Numbered from the stretch's first letter, positions 9,319-17,630 are shown. The stretch: 29,259 nucleotides of DNA from CAYQPF01 sp964419225 (GCA_964419225.1 CAYQPF010000052.1:1-29259); one strand, 5' to 3'. Translations and numbers: made by a program. Notes: a model not told the origin generated them from the letters alone.

Positions 9319-11208
9319 TTAGGCTAATGGGAGGGAAACTGTAAATTTTGTTCCATGATCGAGTGTCGATACAACCGAAATGCTTCCATGATGCAATTCC
9401 ACAAGTCTTTTTACAATCGATAATCCCAATCCGGTAGTAGATTCATTAGCTGTTCCACGTCTGCTTGCCTTTGTAAACTTATCAAATAATATTGGTATCT
9501 TGTCTTCAGGAATTCCAATTCCTGTGTCTTCGAAAACTATATTGCAAATGTCGTCTGACTTGTTGAAATATATAAATATTGTGCCATTTTCCGGTGTGAA
9601 TTTTACAGCATTGGATATTATATTTAAACAAATTTGGCAGAATTTATCATGATTTATATTAACATAGATTTTTTCAAAATAAGGTAGCAATCTGATAGAA
9701 ATATTCTTCCCGTCAGCTAAAGAATAATATCCTGGTATAACTTTCTCAAAAAAATCATCTATAGCCTCTGGCTTCAATTCCAGCTGATAATCCTGAGATT
9801 CAATATGACTGGCTTCCAGAAGGTCATTCACTAATTTTAGGGATTTTTCACAAGCTTTATCAATTATTTCCAACATTTTCTTCTGTTTTGAATTAACCGT
9901 GATAGAATCATAAAAATTCACTGTTGTGTGAATTGTGCCAATATAATTTCTGATATCATGAGATACTATTCCCAAGATGGCTTCTTTTTCTTTGTAAAGC
10001 TGGGTTAAACGGGCATTGCTCCCTTCCAGTTCCTTTTTCTGAGTTTCGATTTTTGTGTTTGCTTCTACTAATTCAATATTTCTCAACCTGTGAATTTCGG
10101 CTTCCTTGAGTCTCTTTTCAAAATCTATTTTGTTCTGTACTTCTTTAAAACGATCAGACAGCTGATTGTTGAAGGTCTGAGTTCTAACTTCGGAATACAA
10201 ACATTTATAATTATATGCTTGTTCGAATTTCCCTTCAGCATGGGCCAAATGAGCTAAAGAATCATATAGTTTTGCGACAAAATCATTATCCTTTATAGCA
10301 ATAGATATGGGAAGAGCTTCGTTTAAAACATGATCTGCTAAACGATACTCTTTCTTTTTTATATATGCTGCACCTAAGTTATTGGCAGTTAGACAGTAAT
10401 TATGTTTCAAATCAAGTTCTGAATTTATGACCAGGGACTTATTTAAATATTCTAAAGCTTCATCAACCTTATTCTTATGGAGACAAATATCAGCCATATT
10501 GTTGTATAATATGGAAAGGTTGGGTTTGTTGTTTGTGTTCAACATCAAAACAAGAGCTTTTTTGTAATATCCGAAAGCCAGATTGTACTCTTTCAGATAC
10601 CTGTAGATATTGCCAATGTTTATTAATGAAGAAGGAATTTCTGCTACAAAATTTAGTTTTCTTTTTAACCGATAAGATAATTTGTGGTAGTAAAGTGATT
10701 GGTGATAATTACGTAATCTGGAATAGATGATTCCCAAATTATTGTAGATCTGACTTTTTTTCATCTCCTGAATATCATCTTCTGCCAGCGAAAGTGCTTT
10801 GAGAAAATACTCTAAAGACATATTGTAATTTGCTAATAAAAATTCAATGGATCCTAAGTTGGAAAAATTCCCCATCAACTTTTTCTTATTATCCAAAATT
10901 ACATTAATTTCAATCGCCTGAATCAATAGATTAGAGGCTAATTCGTTTTCACCTTTGATAGAATATGATATAGCCAGGTCATTTAGGTTTTGTGCTTCAA
11001 TACTTTTAATTTCTAACTTGCGGGCAATTTTCAATGATTCATTCAGGTAATTAATTCCCTCATCCAGTCTGGACTGATACCAACAAAATGACCCTAACCT
11101 GCTCAGGATCAATAATCTCTCATGTTCATCCTGCATCTCATTTAAAATTAAAATTAATTCCTCTATAGAACAATTTTCATACTTAGAACTTATATCATTA
11201 GTTTCCAT
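9319..11208 (-). CDS. Cytoplasmic TPR-domain sensor histidine kinase
   Basis: A 629-residue protein with no membrane segment or signal peptide. Residues about 30-345 form seven or more tetratricopeptide repeats with the typical NNLG/A-x-Y and YxxAL-x-xxxKAL pattern (for example 155-182, 195-222, 234-262, 274-302). A coiled coil (about 350-405) leads into HisKA with His417 in VSHDIRNYIG. The ATPase domain has N533 in ISNAVKFT, DTGIGIP (561-567) and TTGLGLSIVKR (591-601). There is no receiver, so it should phosphorylate a separate regulator. TPR kinases of this type take input through protein contacts, not an external ligand. It lies between the two secreted-protein genes, which may or may not be functional. 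AAGGGGA precedes the ATG. Confidence 0.92.
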   Translation of the reverse strand: METNDISSKYENCSIEELILILNEMQDEHERLLILSRLGSFCWYQSRLDEGINYLNESLKIARKLEIKSIEAQNLNDLAISYSIKGENELASNLLIQAIEINVILDNKKKLMGNFSNLGSIEFLLANYNMSLEYFLKALSLAEDDIQEMKKSQIYNNLGIIYSRLRNYHQSLYYHKLSYRLKRKLNFVAEIPSSLINIGNIYRYLKEYNLAFGYYKKALVLMLNTNNKPNLSILYNNMADICLHKNKVDEALEYLNKSLVINSELDLKHNYCLTANNLGAAYIKKKEYRLADHVLNEALPISIAIKDNDFVAKLYDSLAHLAHAEGKFEQAYNYKCLYSEVRTQTFNNQLSDRFKEVQNKIDFEKRLKEAEIHRLRNIELVEANTKIETQKKELEGSNARLTQLYKEKEAILGIVSHDIRNYIGTIHTTVNFYDSITVNSKQKKMLEIIDKACEKSLKLVNDLLEASHIESQDYQLELKPEAIDDFFEKVIPGYYSLADGKNISIRLLPYFEKIYVNINHDKFCQICLNIISNAVKFTPENGTIFIYFNKSDDICNIVFEDTGIGIPEDKIPILFDKFTKASRRGTANESTTGLGLSIVKRLVELHHGSISVVSTLDHGTKFTVSLPLA

Positions 11209-11305
11209 ATTCCCCTTAATCTTTATTCACGGGGAAGTCTCATTTTTGTCAATAAAATAATCAGAAATTTTAACCAGGATATGTAAGAAATGTCAAATTG
11301 AAACA

Positions 11306-11329
11306 TGGGCAGACTCCCAAGTCTGCCCA
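11306..11329. repeat. Perfect 10-bp inverted repeat
   Basis: TGGGCAGACT (11306-11315) and AGTCTGCCCA (11320-11329) flank a 4-base loop CCCA. It lies about 80 bp after the stop of the FG-GAP protein gene and before the TPR kinase gene. It has no T-tract on either strand, so it is a poor intrinsic terminator. It could still act as a 3' RNA stabiliser, or be a dispersed intergenic palindrome like those at 17584 and 18257. Confidence 0.6.
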
Positions 11330-11409
11330 CAAGAGTTCTGAAAGTATAAGTATCTCAAATATGATACAAGTTGAATATGCTCTATGCTAATGGTGCTGCA
11401 TGCTAGTCC

Positions 11410-13971
11410 TTATTTTAGTAAAATCATTTTATGAATCGCAGAGTAATCCGGGGTCGTCATTTTGTAGAAATAGACTCCGCTACCGATATTTTTTTGACTA
11501 TCATCTTTACCGTTCCATGTAACAGAATGCCTGCCGGAAGATTTGACTTCATTCAATAAAGTGCATACTTTCTGACCTTTAATGTTATAAATTTCCAGAG
11601 TTACAGGCGAGGTCTTATTGATATTGAAGTCTATCCGGGTTGAAGGATTGAAGGGATTGGGATAGTTTTTACCTAAATTAGTTTGCGAAGTGGAGACATT
11701 ATTTTCAGAATTCCCGACACAGGTAATTATGGAAACACTGTCAATGAGCAGGGCTGAGGAAGTTACTGCATTATTATGATGCCGGAAGGCAACATATATT
11801 TCTTGATTATAATAATCACCAAGAGCTAAATATCTGTAGGTCCATTCAGCTTCATTAATGTTTTCTGAACCCAATGTGCTGAAGGAAGAGATATTTGTAT
11901 CAGTAGTTGAGACCATAATTGAATAATCTTGCCCGATACCTGAAAAGGTTTCCTGACGAACTTTATATGTCAAGACTTGAAATATCTCGAGTGGACTTGT
12001 AGGTATATTTATCTTGGGAGTTATCAGCCAATTATCAGGAGTTAACTGAGTACTGTCAGCAAAAGCTGCTGATTTAATATAGTAATTATCAGTTCCGGCC
12101 TGCTGCCAGGAATAACCGTCATTATCCTGATCAACATTCATCCAGAAAGCCGGAGGAAATGAGTTTTGGAATTCTTCCACCCAGGGGAAAACAGAAATTA
12201 CTATAGGTATAATAGTAGCTGTTACTGATGCGGGAACCGATTCGCCACCTGTATATACGGCTGTGACATTATAAGTATATGTACCTGGCAGGACGTGACT
12301 GTCTGTGAAATTCATTGCTGTGTCAGGTAAAGGACTTATTGTTAAGAGCAGAGTATCCCGATAAACGTTAAAACCGAGCAAATCTCTGTTTGATGGTTCC
12401 GGTAAAGACCAGTCAAGAGTTACATTATCTTCTGTCACAGTGGAAGACAGGTTTGTCGGGGGTAATAATTGTTCCTGAGCAGTTTCATGTAAATAGACTC
12501 CATCGTGTCTGATATTACAACCGTTAAGCGTCATATAAGCCAGATCAGCATTATAAGCGACTCCTGTACTCCAGAGATAAAGTTCTACCAACCAGGAAGA
12601 AAAACCAGTGGAAGCACCAGCTATTTCCAGATTGCCATCCAGATTGAAATCACCTACAACCGGTGTCGTCATCATCGTAACTGCTGTGGCATCAGTACCG
12701 ACCGGCATCGGCCATTCCGCTTTGTGAGTACCGTCACTGTTGAAGCAATTGTAACCACCTCCAAAGAGATTTGAAGAAATTATTATATCGGTACTGGCAT
12801 CTCCATCAATGTCTGCAATTGCTGCCTGTGTATAAATAGCATAAACAGGCCCTACAGGGAATCCCTGAATAGCATTGCCATCCTTATCCCACGCATAAAT
12901 ATAGTTTGCAGGATCATTCGAAGAAACCTGATCTCCGACCAGAATATCCATTTCACCGTTTCCATCCAGATCTCCTATGGAAACAGTTGCAAAGATCCAG
13001 CTGGAAGTAGTTTTTGGCCAGCCTGCTCTCGTCGTTCCATCATTATTGATGACATAAACTGCACCGGCACTGGAGGAACATCCACCATAAACTATCTCTT
13101 TTGTAGCATCTCCATCCAGATCAACTAGCACAGGAGATGAATAGGAGTAGTTAATTCCGGGAAAACTGACAGGAAATCCGGGCAGAATAGAGCCGTCATT
13201 ATTAAAAGCAAATAAAGAAGTGTATGATAAAGCGATGATTTCTACATTACCATCGTTATTTATATCTCCGGCAGAAATTCCGGCTCCGGGAAAAGTATTC
13301 AATTGCTGCGGCCATCCTTCCAATACCTGACCGTTTCCGGTAAAGACATAAGTCCAACCATTTGGTGAATTTCTGACATTAACCAGGATTTCCAAAGCGG
13401 TATCTCCTGCAACATTGGCCAGGCAAACATTCATAGTACCGCCACCTGCCTGGGTGACAGGAAATCCTGTTACAACAGAGCCATCGATATGATAAGCATA
13501 CAAAGCACCGGTATTTCCATTGGTATTATTTCTGCTGGTTCCCACTATTTCTGCATTACCATCGCCATCGATATCGCCAATTGCCGGAGAACCCCAGATG
13601 TAAAAGGTCATAGTTACAGGCCATCCTGGTACAGTTGTACCATCAGGATTGAGTGCAACTATCTTTTTGCCTACACCAAAGAGAATCTCCAATTCAGGAT
13701 CTGTATCCATGTTAGTATAGACTGCCCCGTTGTAAGTATTGGAGTTGGCATAGCTTAAAGGAAAACCTGGCATAACCTGAGGTAAAGTTCTATTGGGCAG
13801 AATATTTACCTGCGGGGCTGAGCTGTCTTTAATGTTCACATAGCCTGCCATATCCGGAATATAATGCATTCCGTCAATCGGGGTTAACTCGGAAATATGC
13901 ACTTTGGCACAAAACAACAGTGCTGTAAAAAGTAGAAAAGTCAGTGTGAGAAAAAGTTTAAAATTATTCAT
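11410..13971 (-). CDS. Secreted FG-GAP/VCBS repeat protein with FN3, adhesin-like module and C-terminal sorting domain
   Basis: An 853-residue exported protein. The signal peptide covers about 1-22 (ends LLFCA-K). Residues about 65-475 form seven FG-GAP/VCBS-type repeats, each with a calcium-binding-like acidic loop such as GDIDGDGNAE (132-141), GDINNDGNVE (235-244), VDLDGDATKE (283-292), GDLDGNGEMD (333-342) and GDFNLDGNLE (440-449), plus recurrent PGFPV/PGWPV motifs; a beta-propeller is expected. A fibronectin III module follows (about 502-588), then a jellyroll-like module of the cleaved-adhesin/choice-of-anchor type (about 595-750: FPWVEEF ... DNWLITPKI ... LLIDSVSI). The sorting domain (768-853) matches that of the 5316-9248 protein. 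The likely role is a surface adhesin or carbohydrate/protein-binding scaffold; no enzyme motif is seen. Start ATG with GGAGG upstream. Confidence 0.9.
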   Translation of the reverse strand: MNNFKLFLTLTFLLFTALLFCAKVHISELTPIDGMHYIPDMAGYVNIKDSSAPQVNILPNRTLPQVMPGFPLSYANSNTYNGAVYTNMDTDPELEILFGVGKKIVALNPDGTTVPGWPVTMTFYIWGSPAIGDIDGDGNAEIVGTSRNNTNGNTGALYAYHIDGSVVTGFPVTQAGGGTMNVCLANVAGDTALEILVNVRNSPNGWTYVFTGNGQVLEGWPQQLNTFPGAGISAGDINNDGNVEIIALSYTSLFAFNNDGSILPGFPVSFPGINYSYSSPVLVDLDGDATKEIVYGGCSSSAGAVYVINNDGTTRAGWPKTTSSWIFATVSIGDLDGNGEMDILVGDQVSSNDPANYIYAWDKDGNAIQGFPVGPVYAIYTQAAIADIDGDASTDIIISSNLFGGGYNCFNSDGTHKAEWPMPVGTDATAVTMMTTPVVGDFNLDGNLEIAGASTGFSSWLVELYLWSTGVAYNADLAYMTLNGCNIRHDGVYLHETAQEQLLPPTNLSSTVTEDNVTLDWSLPEPSNRDLLGFNVYRDTLLLTISPLPDTAMNFTDSHVLPGTYTYNVTAVYTGGESVPASVTATIIPIVISVFPWVEEFQNSFPPAFWMNVDQDNDGYSWQQAGTDNYYIKSAAFADSTQLTPDNWLITPKINIPTSPLEIFQVLTYKVRQETFSGIGQDYSIMVSTTDTNISSFSTLGSENINEAEWTYRYLALGDYYNQEIYVAFRHHNNAVTSSALLIDSVSIITCVGNSENNVSTSQTNLGKNYPNPFNPSTRIDFNINKTSPVTLEIYNIKGQKVCTLLNEVKSSGRHSVTWNGKDDSQKNIGSGVYFYKMTTPDYSAIHKMILLK

Positions 13972-14017
13972 AAATCCTCCAAAGAATTCTGCTAGAAATC
14001 ATATTCTCATATCTGCC

Positions 14018-14046
14018 AAAATAATATGAATTTTTATAGTTGTCAA
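14018..14046 (-). promoter_or_regulatory. Promoter candidate of the FG-GAP protein gene
   Basis: On the minus strand a perfect -35 TTGACA (14046-14041) is followed after 17 bp by TATTTT (14023-14018, 4 of 6). An alternative TATTAT (5 of 6) lies at a 14-bp spacing. This gives a leader of roughly 40 bases before the ATG at 13971. The pattern is plausible but untested. Confidence 0.45.
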
Positions 14047-14272
14047 GAGAAAAGAATTTTGCCTCCGAAGTCCACCGAAAGGTTCACGAAGGAGAGTTTA
14101 TCTCGATTTGTATTGTAGATAACAAATATGCAATTTCTTATTTCAGTATAATAAGGATTATTAGGATTATTGGATTGGAAGTAAGGAATTGTTACGAACC
14201 ATTCCCTCTGATTTTTTTTATTGTTGGACAGTATTCAACTGCCAGTATGATGCTTAAATAATCGTATTCTGT
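14047..14272. other. Divergent intergenic region with degenerate repeats
   Basis: The 351-bp gap between the two divergent genes (13972-14322) holds two promoter candidates, described separately. Between them are short degenerate repeats: CCGAAG/CACCGAAAGG/CACGAAGGAG near 14066-14096, and a nonamer run ATAAGGATT-ATTAGGATT-ATTGGATTG at 14151-14177. Short frames here start at TTG without a ribosome site and show no protein-like composition. I see no gene. Confidence 0.5.
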
Positions 14273-14301
14273 TTGACAAAAACTCATAGATATTTATCTA
14301 T
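14273..14301 (+). promoter_or_regulatory. Promoter with overlapping 7-bp palindrome upstream of the accessory operon
   Basis: A perfect -35 TTGACA (14273-14278) is followed at a 16-bp spacing by a weak TATCTA (14295-14300). TATAGT at 14299-14304 is a better -10 but sits 20 bp away. Across the -10 zone lies the inverted repeat ATAGATA-TT-TATCTAT (14286-14301), in the position of a repressor operator. GGAGG follows at 14311-14315, seven bases before the ATG at 14323. That an unknown dimeric regulator binds here is inference. Confidence 0.45.
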
Positions 14302-14322
14302 AGTGAATTAGGAGGTTGTATA

Positions 14323-15114
14323 ATGAAATATCTGAATTTAGTATTAATGTTATTAATTTCAATAAATTGTGCGTATGGTTATAGTAAAACAAATGAAACA
14401 ATAAAAACTCCTCAAAATGTCGAAGATCCACAACTGAAAAAAGCAAAACTGTATGATATGGAATCGCTAAGGCAGATATTACTGGGTACATGGATACAAA
14501 AAGAATATTTAGATGAATTAATCAGAACAAAATCACCCAAAAATGCCATGGAAAAGGGAAATGGTGCTGAACATTTATCCTTTGATAATTCACGAAATGA
14601 CCCTTTGGCTATTGAAATATGGATTGGTGAAGCGTTTCACTCTATGGGTGGATGCAATCTAATAACATTGGTTAATAATATGCCTCAGATACTTTATTTT
14701 AAAGATCTGGATGAAAGCAATTATATCAGATTTGAAGCAAATGAAGACAGTGCTTTGTACTTAAAAATATCTCAAAAAGAGTACAAGTATATTAAATCAA
14801 CACCCATTAAGAAGCTGGTGAATCATGTTTATTCCGGGGAGTACGAATATATAGATAAAAACAAAAAACATAAAGTAATTCTTAACCAGGATGGTAAAAT
14901 CGGGGGTCTTTCTGATTATGAAAAATACGAAATAGACCTGGATTGGATGGATTGCCAGAAGTTCGATCTCTTAAGGTTTACTAAAGGTAGAAGAGATGAT
15001 TGGTTTATCTTTGAATATGATGGAACAAATTTCCTGATCTATGAAATGATCACAAATGAAGCAGATCTGCCGGAAGCAAAGGGAAAATTACTCTATAAGT
15101 TAACAAAAATATAG
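14323..15114 (+). CDS. Exported protein of unknown function
   Basis: A 263-residue protein that I do not recognise. An N-terminal signal peptide (about 1-19, ends NCAYG) indicates export; the lone Cys16 is not in a standard lipobox. The mature part is charged and polar, with beta-strand-like patterns in the second half (165-263), including EYEYIDKNKKHKVIL and WFIFEYDGTNFLIYEM, reminiscent of a small lipocalin-like barrel, though this is only a visual impression. No catalytic motif is visible. The start is well supported: ATG with AGGAGG seven bases upstream. It is the first gene of a three-gene plus-strand run with exported products and follows a promoter/palindrome element. Confidence 0.8.
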   Translation: MKYLNLVLMLLISINCAYGYSKTNETIKTPQNVEDPQLKKAKLYDMESLRQILLGTWIQKEYLDELIRTKSPKNAMEKGNGAEHLSFDNSRNDPLAIEIWIGEAFHSMGGCNLITLVNNMPQILYFKDLDESNYIRFEANEDSALYLKISQKEYKYIKSTPIKKLVNHVYSGEYEYIDKNKKHKVILNQDGKIGGLSDYEKYEIDLDWMDCQKFDLLRFTKGRRDDWFIFEYDGTNFLIYEMITNEADLPEAKGKLLYKLTKI

Positions 15115-15135
15115 CCAAGTTTAATGTGAGGTAAA

Positions 15136-15873
15136 ATGAGGATAATTTTCACTGTAATATTTTTTATGTGTCTGGTTAGAGCGTATTCTGATAAACAAGA
15201 AGTGAAAATGGTTTATGCAAAAGGCAATGAGGTTTATAATGTTTTTGGTTATGAGCATATAACATCACGTTTGTATATTGGAGACAGTATTAGTGTTAAA
15301 GTTTTACAAGGTACTCAGGATACAATACAAGTGTGGCATCCCATTTATGATTCAGTAGAATATGTCTTGATAGATACTGTTAAAGCAATCAAAGTAGATT
15401 CAGTTTACACAGTTAAAAACAAAGAGGCAACTGGAATCTTCCTCATTAAGCAAGGAAAATTCATAGCCTATTGCTTGAAAAATGGTAATGATTATTACTT
15501 AACTGAATTTGTAGAGTCCTTGCATGACACTCTGCTAAGCTTATACTGTACCGACATAAACAATGATAAAAAGAAAGAAGTTATTATTTTGTATGGTAAT
15601 AAGAAATTCTATAATTATGAAGTTATCAGTTTTGATAAGAATATGGGTTTAAAATACTTACTAAGTAAATGGAAAGTTCCCCGTCCAGATTATTCCGGTT
15701 CGCTTTTTAAAGTCCGTAATAATAAAGCCTATCTCTTATATAAATTCTCTAAGGCTTCAAATCAGAAAAATTACCTGAAGTATGGAGTGATTAATTGTAC
15801 AAGCGATAGAGAAAGTGAATTTTATTTCAACCCAGTATCCATTACTACAATAGAAGAATGGGAAAAATTATGA
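15136..15873 (+). CDS. Exported protein of unknown function, paralogue 1
   Basis: A 245-residue protein with a signal peptide (about 1-17, cut near VRA-YS). It is a divergent paralogue of the next gene: both share a block GxFIAyC-K ... YYxxEF (about 107-125), a central DIN-D acidic loop (here D140-INND-KKK-E148, a degenerate VCBS/EF-hand-like loop), and an ending of the form FYxP-x-TI-x-xW-x-K. No enzyme motif is visible. The function is unknown; an extracytoplasmic protein with an FG-GAP-like element is the most I can say. GAGG lies 6 bases before the ATG, 21 bp after the previous gene, so the genes are probably cotranscribed. Confidence 0.8.
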   Translation: MRIIFTVIFFMCLVRAYSDKQEVKMVYAKGNEVYNVFGYEHITSRLYIGDSISVKVLQGTQDTIQVWHPIYDSVEYVLIDTVKAIKVDSVYTVKNKEATGIFLIKQGKFIAYCLKNGNDYYLTEFVESLHDTLLSLYCTDINNDKKKEVIILYGNKKFYNYEVISFDKNMGLKYLLSKWKVPRPDYSGSLFKVRNNKAYLLYKFSKASNQKNYLKYGVINCTSDRESEFYFNPVSITTIEEWEKL

Positions 15874-16595
15874 ATAACGACAATTTTAAAATAAGCATAA
15901 TAAAAACATTTATAATCATGATCTTGTTACTAGCAATATCTCCAGATTTGATTTGTAAAGCACTTCTGAAAGAATTTTATATTGTCTGTAAAGACACAAA
16001 ATACACGATAGTATGTGATGATGAACTAACAGAGAAATTAAATAATGATTATGATTTCTTCGGAAAAGTTAATAATTTTGATACTATTAAGTCAGATTCA
16101 ATAATTATCGTAAATGACATCTCAAATTTCTTGTATTGTTTTGTTAGCACAGGGTCATTTATTGCCTTCTGTACGAAGCAAAATGAAAAATACTATATGT
16201 CCGAGTTTCATATCTTTAATTATGACAGCTATCTTGATGAATTTCAAAGTGGTGACATAAATCATGATGGTAATTTGGAATTTGCTATAGTTGAAGGTGA
16301 TGAGGCTGGACCAACACTATATATCTATTCATACGTTAAAAATATCAGAAAATTCCAATATGTTGCTAATTGTGATGATATTGGATATGCGTTAAATGAT
16401 GAAAAAATGATTACAATTAAGAACGGAATAGTATATTTAGCATCTTCACTAGGAGATCCATTTAGCAATAAAGTTCGAATAGGATTTTTAGATTATTCGA
16501 GGGATGAAACCAAAGAAATATTCTACAAACCATTAAAAACTATCACTCTAAAAAAGTGGAAGAAATTTTTGGATAACACTATAAGCAAGTTTTGA
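15870..16595 (+). CDS. Exported protein of unknown function, paralogue 2
   Basis: A 241-residue protein, tandem paralogue of the preceding gene. An N-terminal hydrophobic segment (about 8-29) acts as signal peptide or anchor. The acidic loop is intact here: D129-INHDGNL-E137, matching the calcium-loop pattern DxNxDGxxE of VCBS/FG-GAP repeats. The C-terminus ends FYKPLKTITLKKWKKF, parallel to its neighbour. I chose the ATG at 15870, which overlaps the previous stop by 4 bp (ATGA) and has GGGA about 7 bases upstream. An in-frame ATG at 15858 would overlap by 16 bp with its purine run too close to the start. The gene ends 8 bp before the end of a convergent gene. Confidence 0.78.
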   Translation: MNNDNFKISIIKTFIIMILLLAISPDLICKALLKEFYIVCKDTKYTIVCDDELTEKLNNDYDFFGKVNNFDTIKSDSIIIVNDISNFLYCFVSTGSFIAFCTKQNEKYYMSEFHIFNYDSYLDEFQSGDINHDGNLEFAIVEGDEAGPTLYIYSYVKNIRKFQYVANCDDIGYALNDEKMITIKNGIVYLASSLGDPFSNKVRIGFLDYSRDETKEIFYKPLKTITLKKWKKFLDNTISKF

Positions 16596-16603
16596 CAAAT
16601 TTG

Positions 16604-17362
16604 CTATCTAGAAGAGCAATAATACCAATTATCTTCAAGTTTAGTGACTTCCCATTGCCCTGCCTTAAAATCATAACCATCAGGTTCTGAATCATCTTGG
16701 GAATACACAATACCTGTATAATTGTCAAGAAATCCACCCGGATTATAGAACAAAACTTCCAAATTATTGTTATCACCAGATATCATAATATCTTTACCAA
16801 TACCGGTCAGCCCATAATGTCCTGGTGGGAGTTCTGCTAACATTTTATCTTCTTCACTATTTATTTCACCTTTTTTAACCAATTCAACTATGTTTAAGAG
16901 TTTGTTTTTATTCTGAGATAAGAAGTGTTTACTTTCCCACATATGAATGGGAGCCATTTGAATGATGCAAGCAAGCAATAAAACAAAAATAGCAACAATT
17001 TTTAAGGGGGATATTGATTTTGCGTTTATGCTGATATACAATAGAGCAAGTAAGAAAATATACTGGAAATAAACAAAACAGTACATGATACCCATTGGGT
17101 AAAAACAAAGCACTAAAAATGGTATAACTACGAATGGCAAAATATATGATTTTTGGGATTTAATCAATAAAACGCCAGCAACAATTAAGGAGAGATAGAC
17201 AAATACTCCAAATAGCATTAACAGGCCTATAAAGGCCATAGATACTATAAAGCCAAGGTCAACGCTATATCTGGATATCCAGAATGATGTAAAAAAGAAT
17301 GCTTGGAAGATAGCGAAAAGAATAGCGATAAAAGAAATCCATTCTGATTGTAATTTATTCAT
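16604..17362 (-). CDS. Polytopic membrane protein with C-terminal soluble domain, unknown function
   Basis: A 252-residue protein. Hydrophobic segments at about 9-29, 36-67 (one long or two short), 73-92, 93-112 and 119-137 place it in the cytoplasmic membrane. Residues 138-252 form a soluble domain with a patterned stretch: LPPGHYGLTG (178-187), DIMISGDNNNLEVLFY (191-206), GGFLDNYTGIVYSQDD (209-224), then a W-x-V-x-KLEDNWYY ending. I do not recognise a named family. The start ATG is preceded by AAGGAGGG. It is convergent with the exported-protein run, whose last stop is 8 bp away, so the two transcripts must overlap or terminate within each other. Confidence 0.8.
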   Translation of the reverse strand: MNKLQSEWISFIAILFAIFQAFFFTSFWISRYSVDLGFIVSMAFIGLLMLFGVFVYLSLIVAGVLLIKSQKSYILPFVVIPFLVLCFYPMGIMYCFVYFQYIFLLALLYISINAKSISPLKIVAIFVLLLACIIQMAPIHMWESKHFLSQNKNKLLNIVELVKKGEINSEEDKMLAELPPGHYGLTGIGKDIMISGDNNNLEVLFYNPGGFLDNYTGIVYSQDDSEPDGYDFKAGQWEVTKLEDNWYYCSSR

Positions 17363-17382
17363 TAACCCTCCTTAATAATCTG

Positions 17383-17397
17383 CCGTCCTACGGACGG
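17383..17397. repeat. Inverted repeat CCGTCC-TAC-GGACGG
   Basis: Perfect 6-bp arms flank a 3-base loop in the gap upstream of the membrane protein gene. A degenerate second copy, CCGTCC-TGC-GGACTG, lies at 17446-17460 with one broken pair. Between them CTGGCA (17416-17421) and TGCCAG (17430-17435) form another stem. No T-tract follows on either strand. Confidence 0.6.
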
Positions 17398-17522
17398 GGT
17401 TGGGCTGTGCCTGTTCTGGCAGTTAAAAATGCCAGCTAATCTCTTCCGTCCTGCGGACTGGAGGTATCCTGTTCATTGGGCAAATGATTATTTGACCCTA
17501 CAGGTTTTGGGATGAAACTATC

Positions 17523-17550
17523 CGTACTGCATACTGCACACCGTCCACTG
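17523..17550. repeat. Degenerate heptamer tandem repeat (CATACTG family)
   Basis: Four in-phase 7-mers: CGTACTG, CATACTG, CACACCG, TCCACTG. The second is the exact reverse complement of the unit CAGTATG that is repeated at 22382-22395, so the same repeat family occurs in inverted orientation 4.8 kb away. No reading frame is involved. Confidence 0.55.
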
Positions 17551-17583
17551 ATAAAGATGCCCATGCTCCCAGTGAAAACATTC

Positions 17584-17605
17584 GGGCGAACACGCAGGTT
17601 CGCCC
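17584..17605. repeat. Palindromic intergenic element GGGCGAAC-N6-GTTCGCCC
   Basis: Perfect 8-bp arms (17584-17591 and 17598-17605) flank a 6-base loop; the right arm is followed by CTACGG. A second element with the same geometry and the same trailing CTACG is at 18257-18278. The sequence resembles dispersed intergenic palindromes known from many bacterial genomes; I state this from general knowledge without a search. Confidence 0.7.
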
Positions 17606-17630
17606 CTACGGAAATTAAGATGAGACCAAC

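Noticed and set aside
14040..14261. A 73-codon plus-strand frame between the divergent genes
   Set aside because: It begins at TTG without a Shine-Dalgarno, overlaps the promoter of the minus-strand gene and contains degenerate DNA repeats.
14323..17362. Toxin-immunity or phage-defence module
   Set aside because: No nuclease, protease, NTPase or known toxin motif is visible in any of the four proteins; calling it defence would be a guess.
16604..17362. Transposase or integrase in the accessory block
   Set aside because: The protein is plainly polytopic membrane in its first 137 residues and no recombinase motif is visible; no insertion sequence was seen anywhere in the window.
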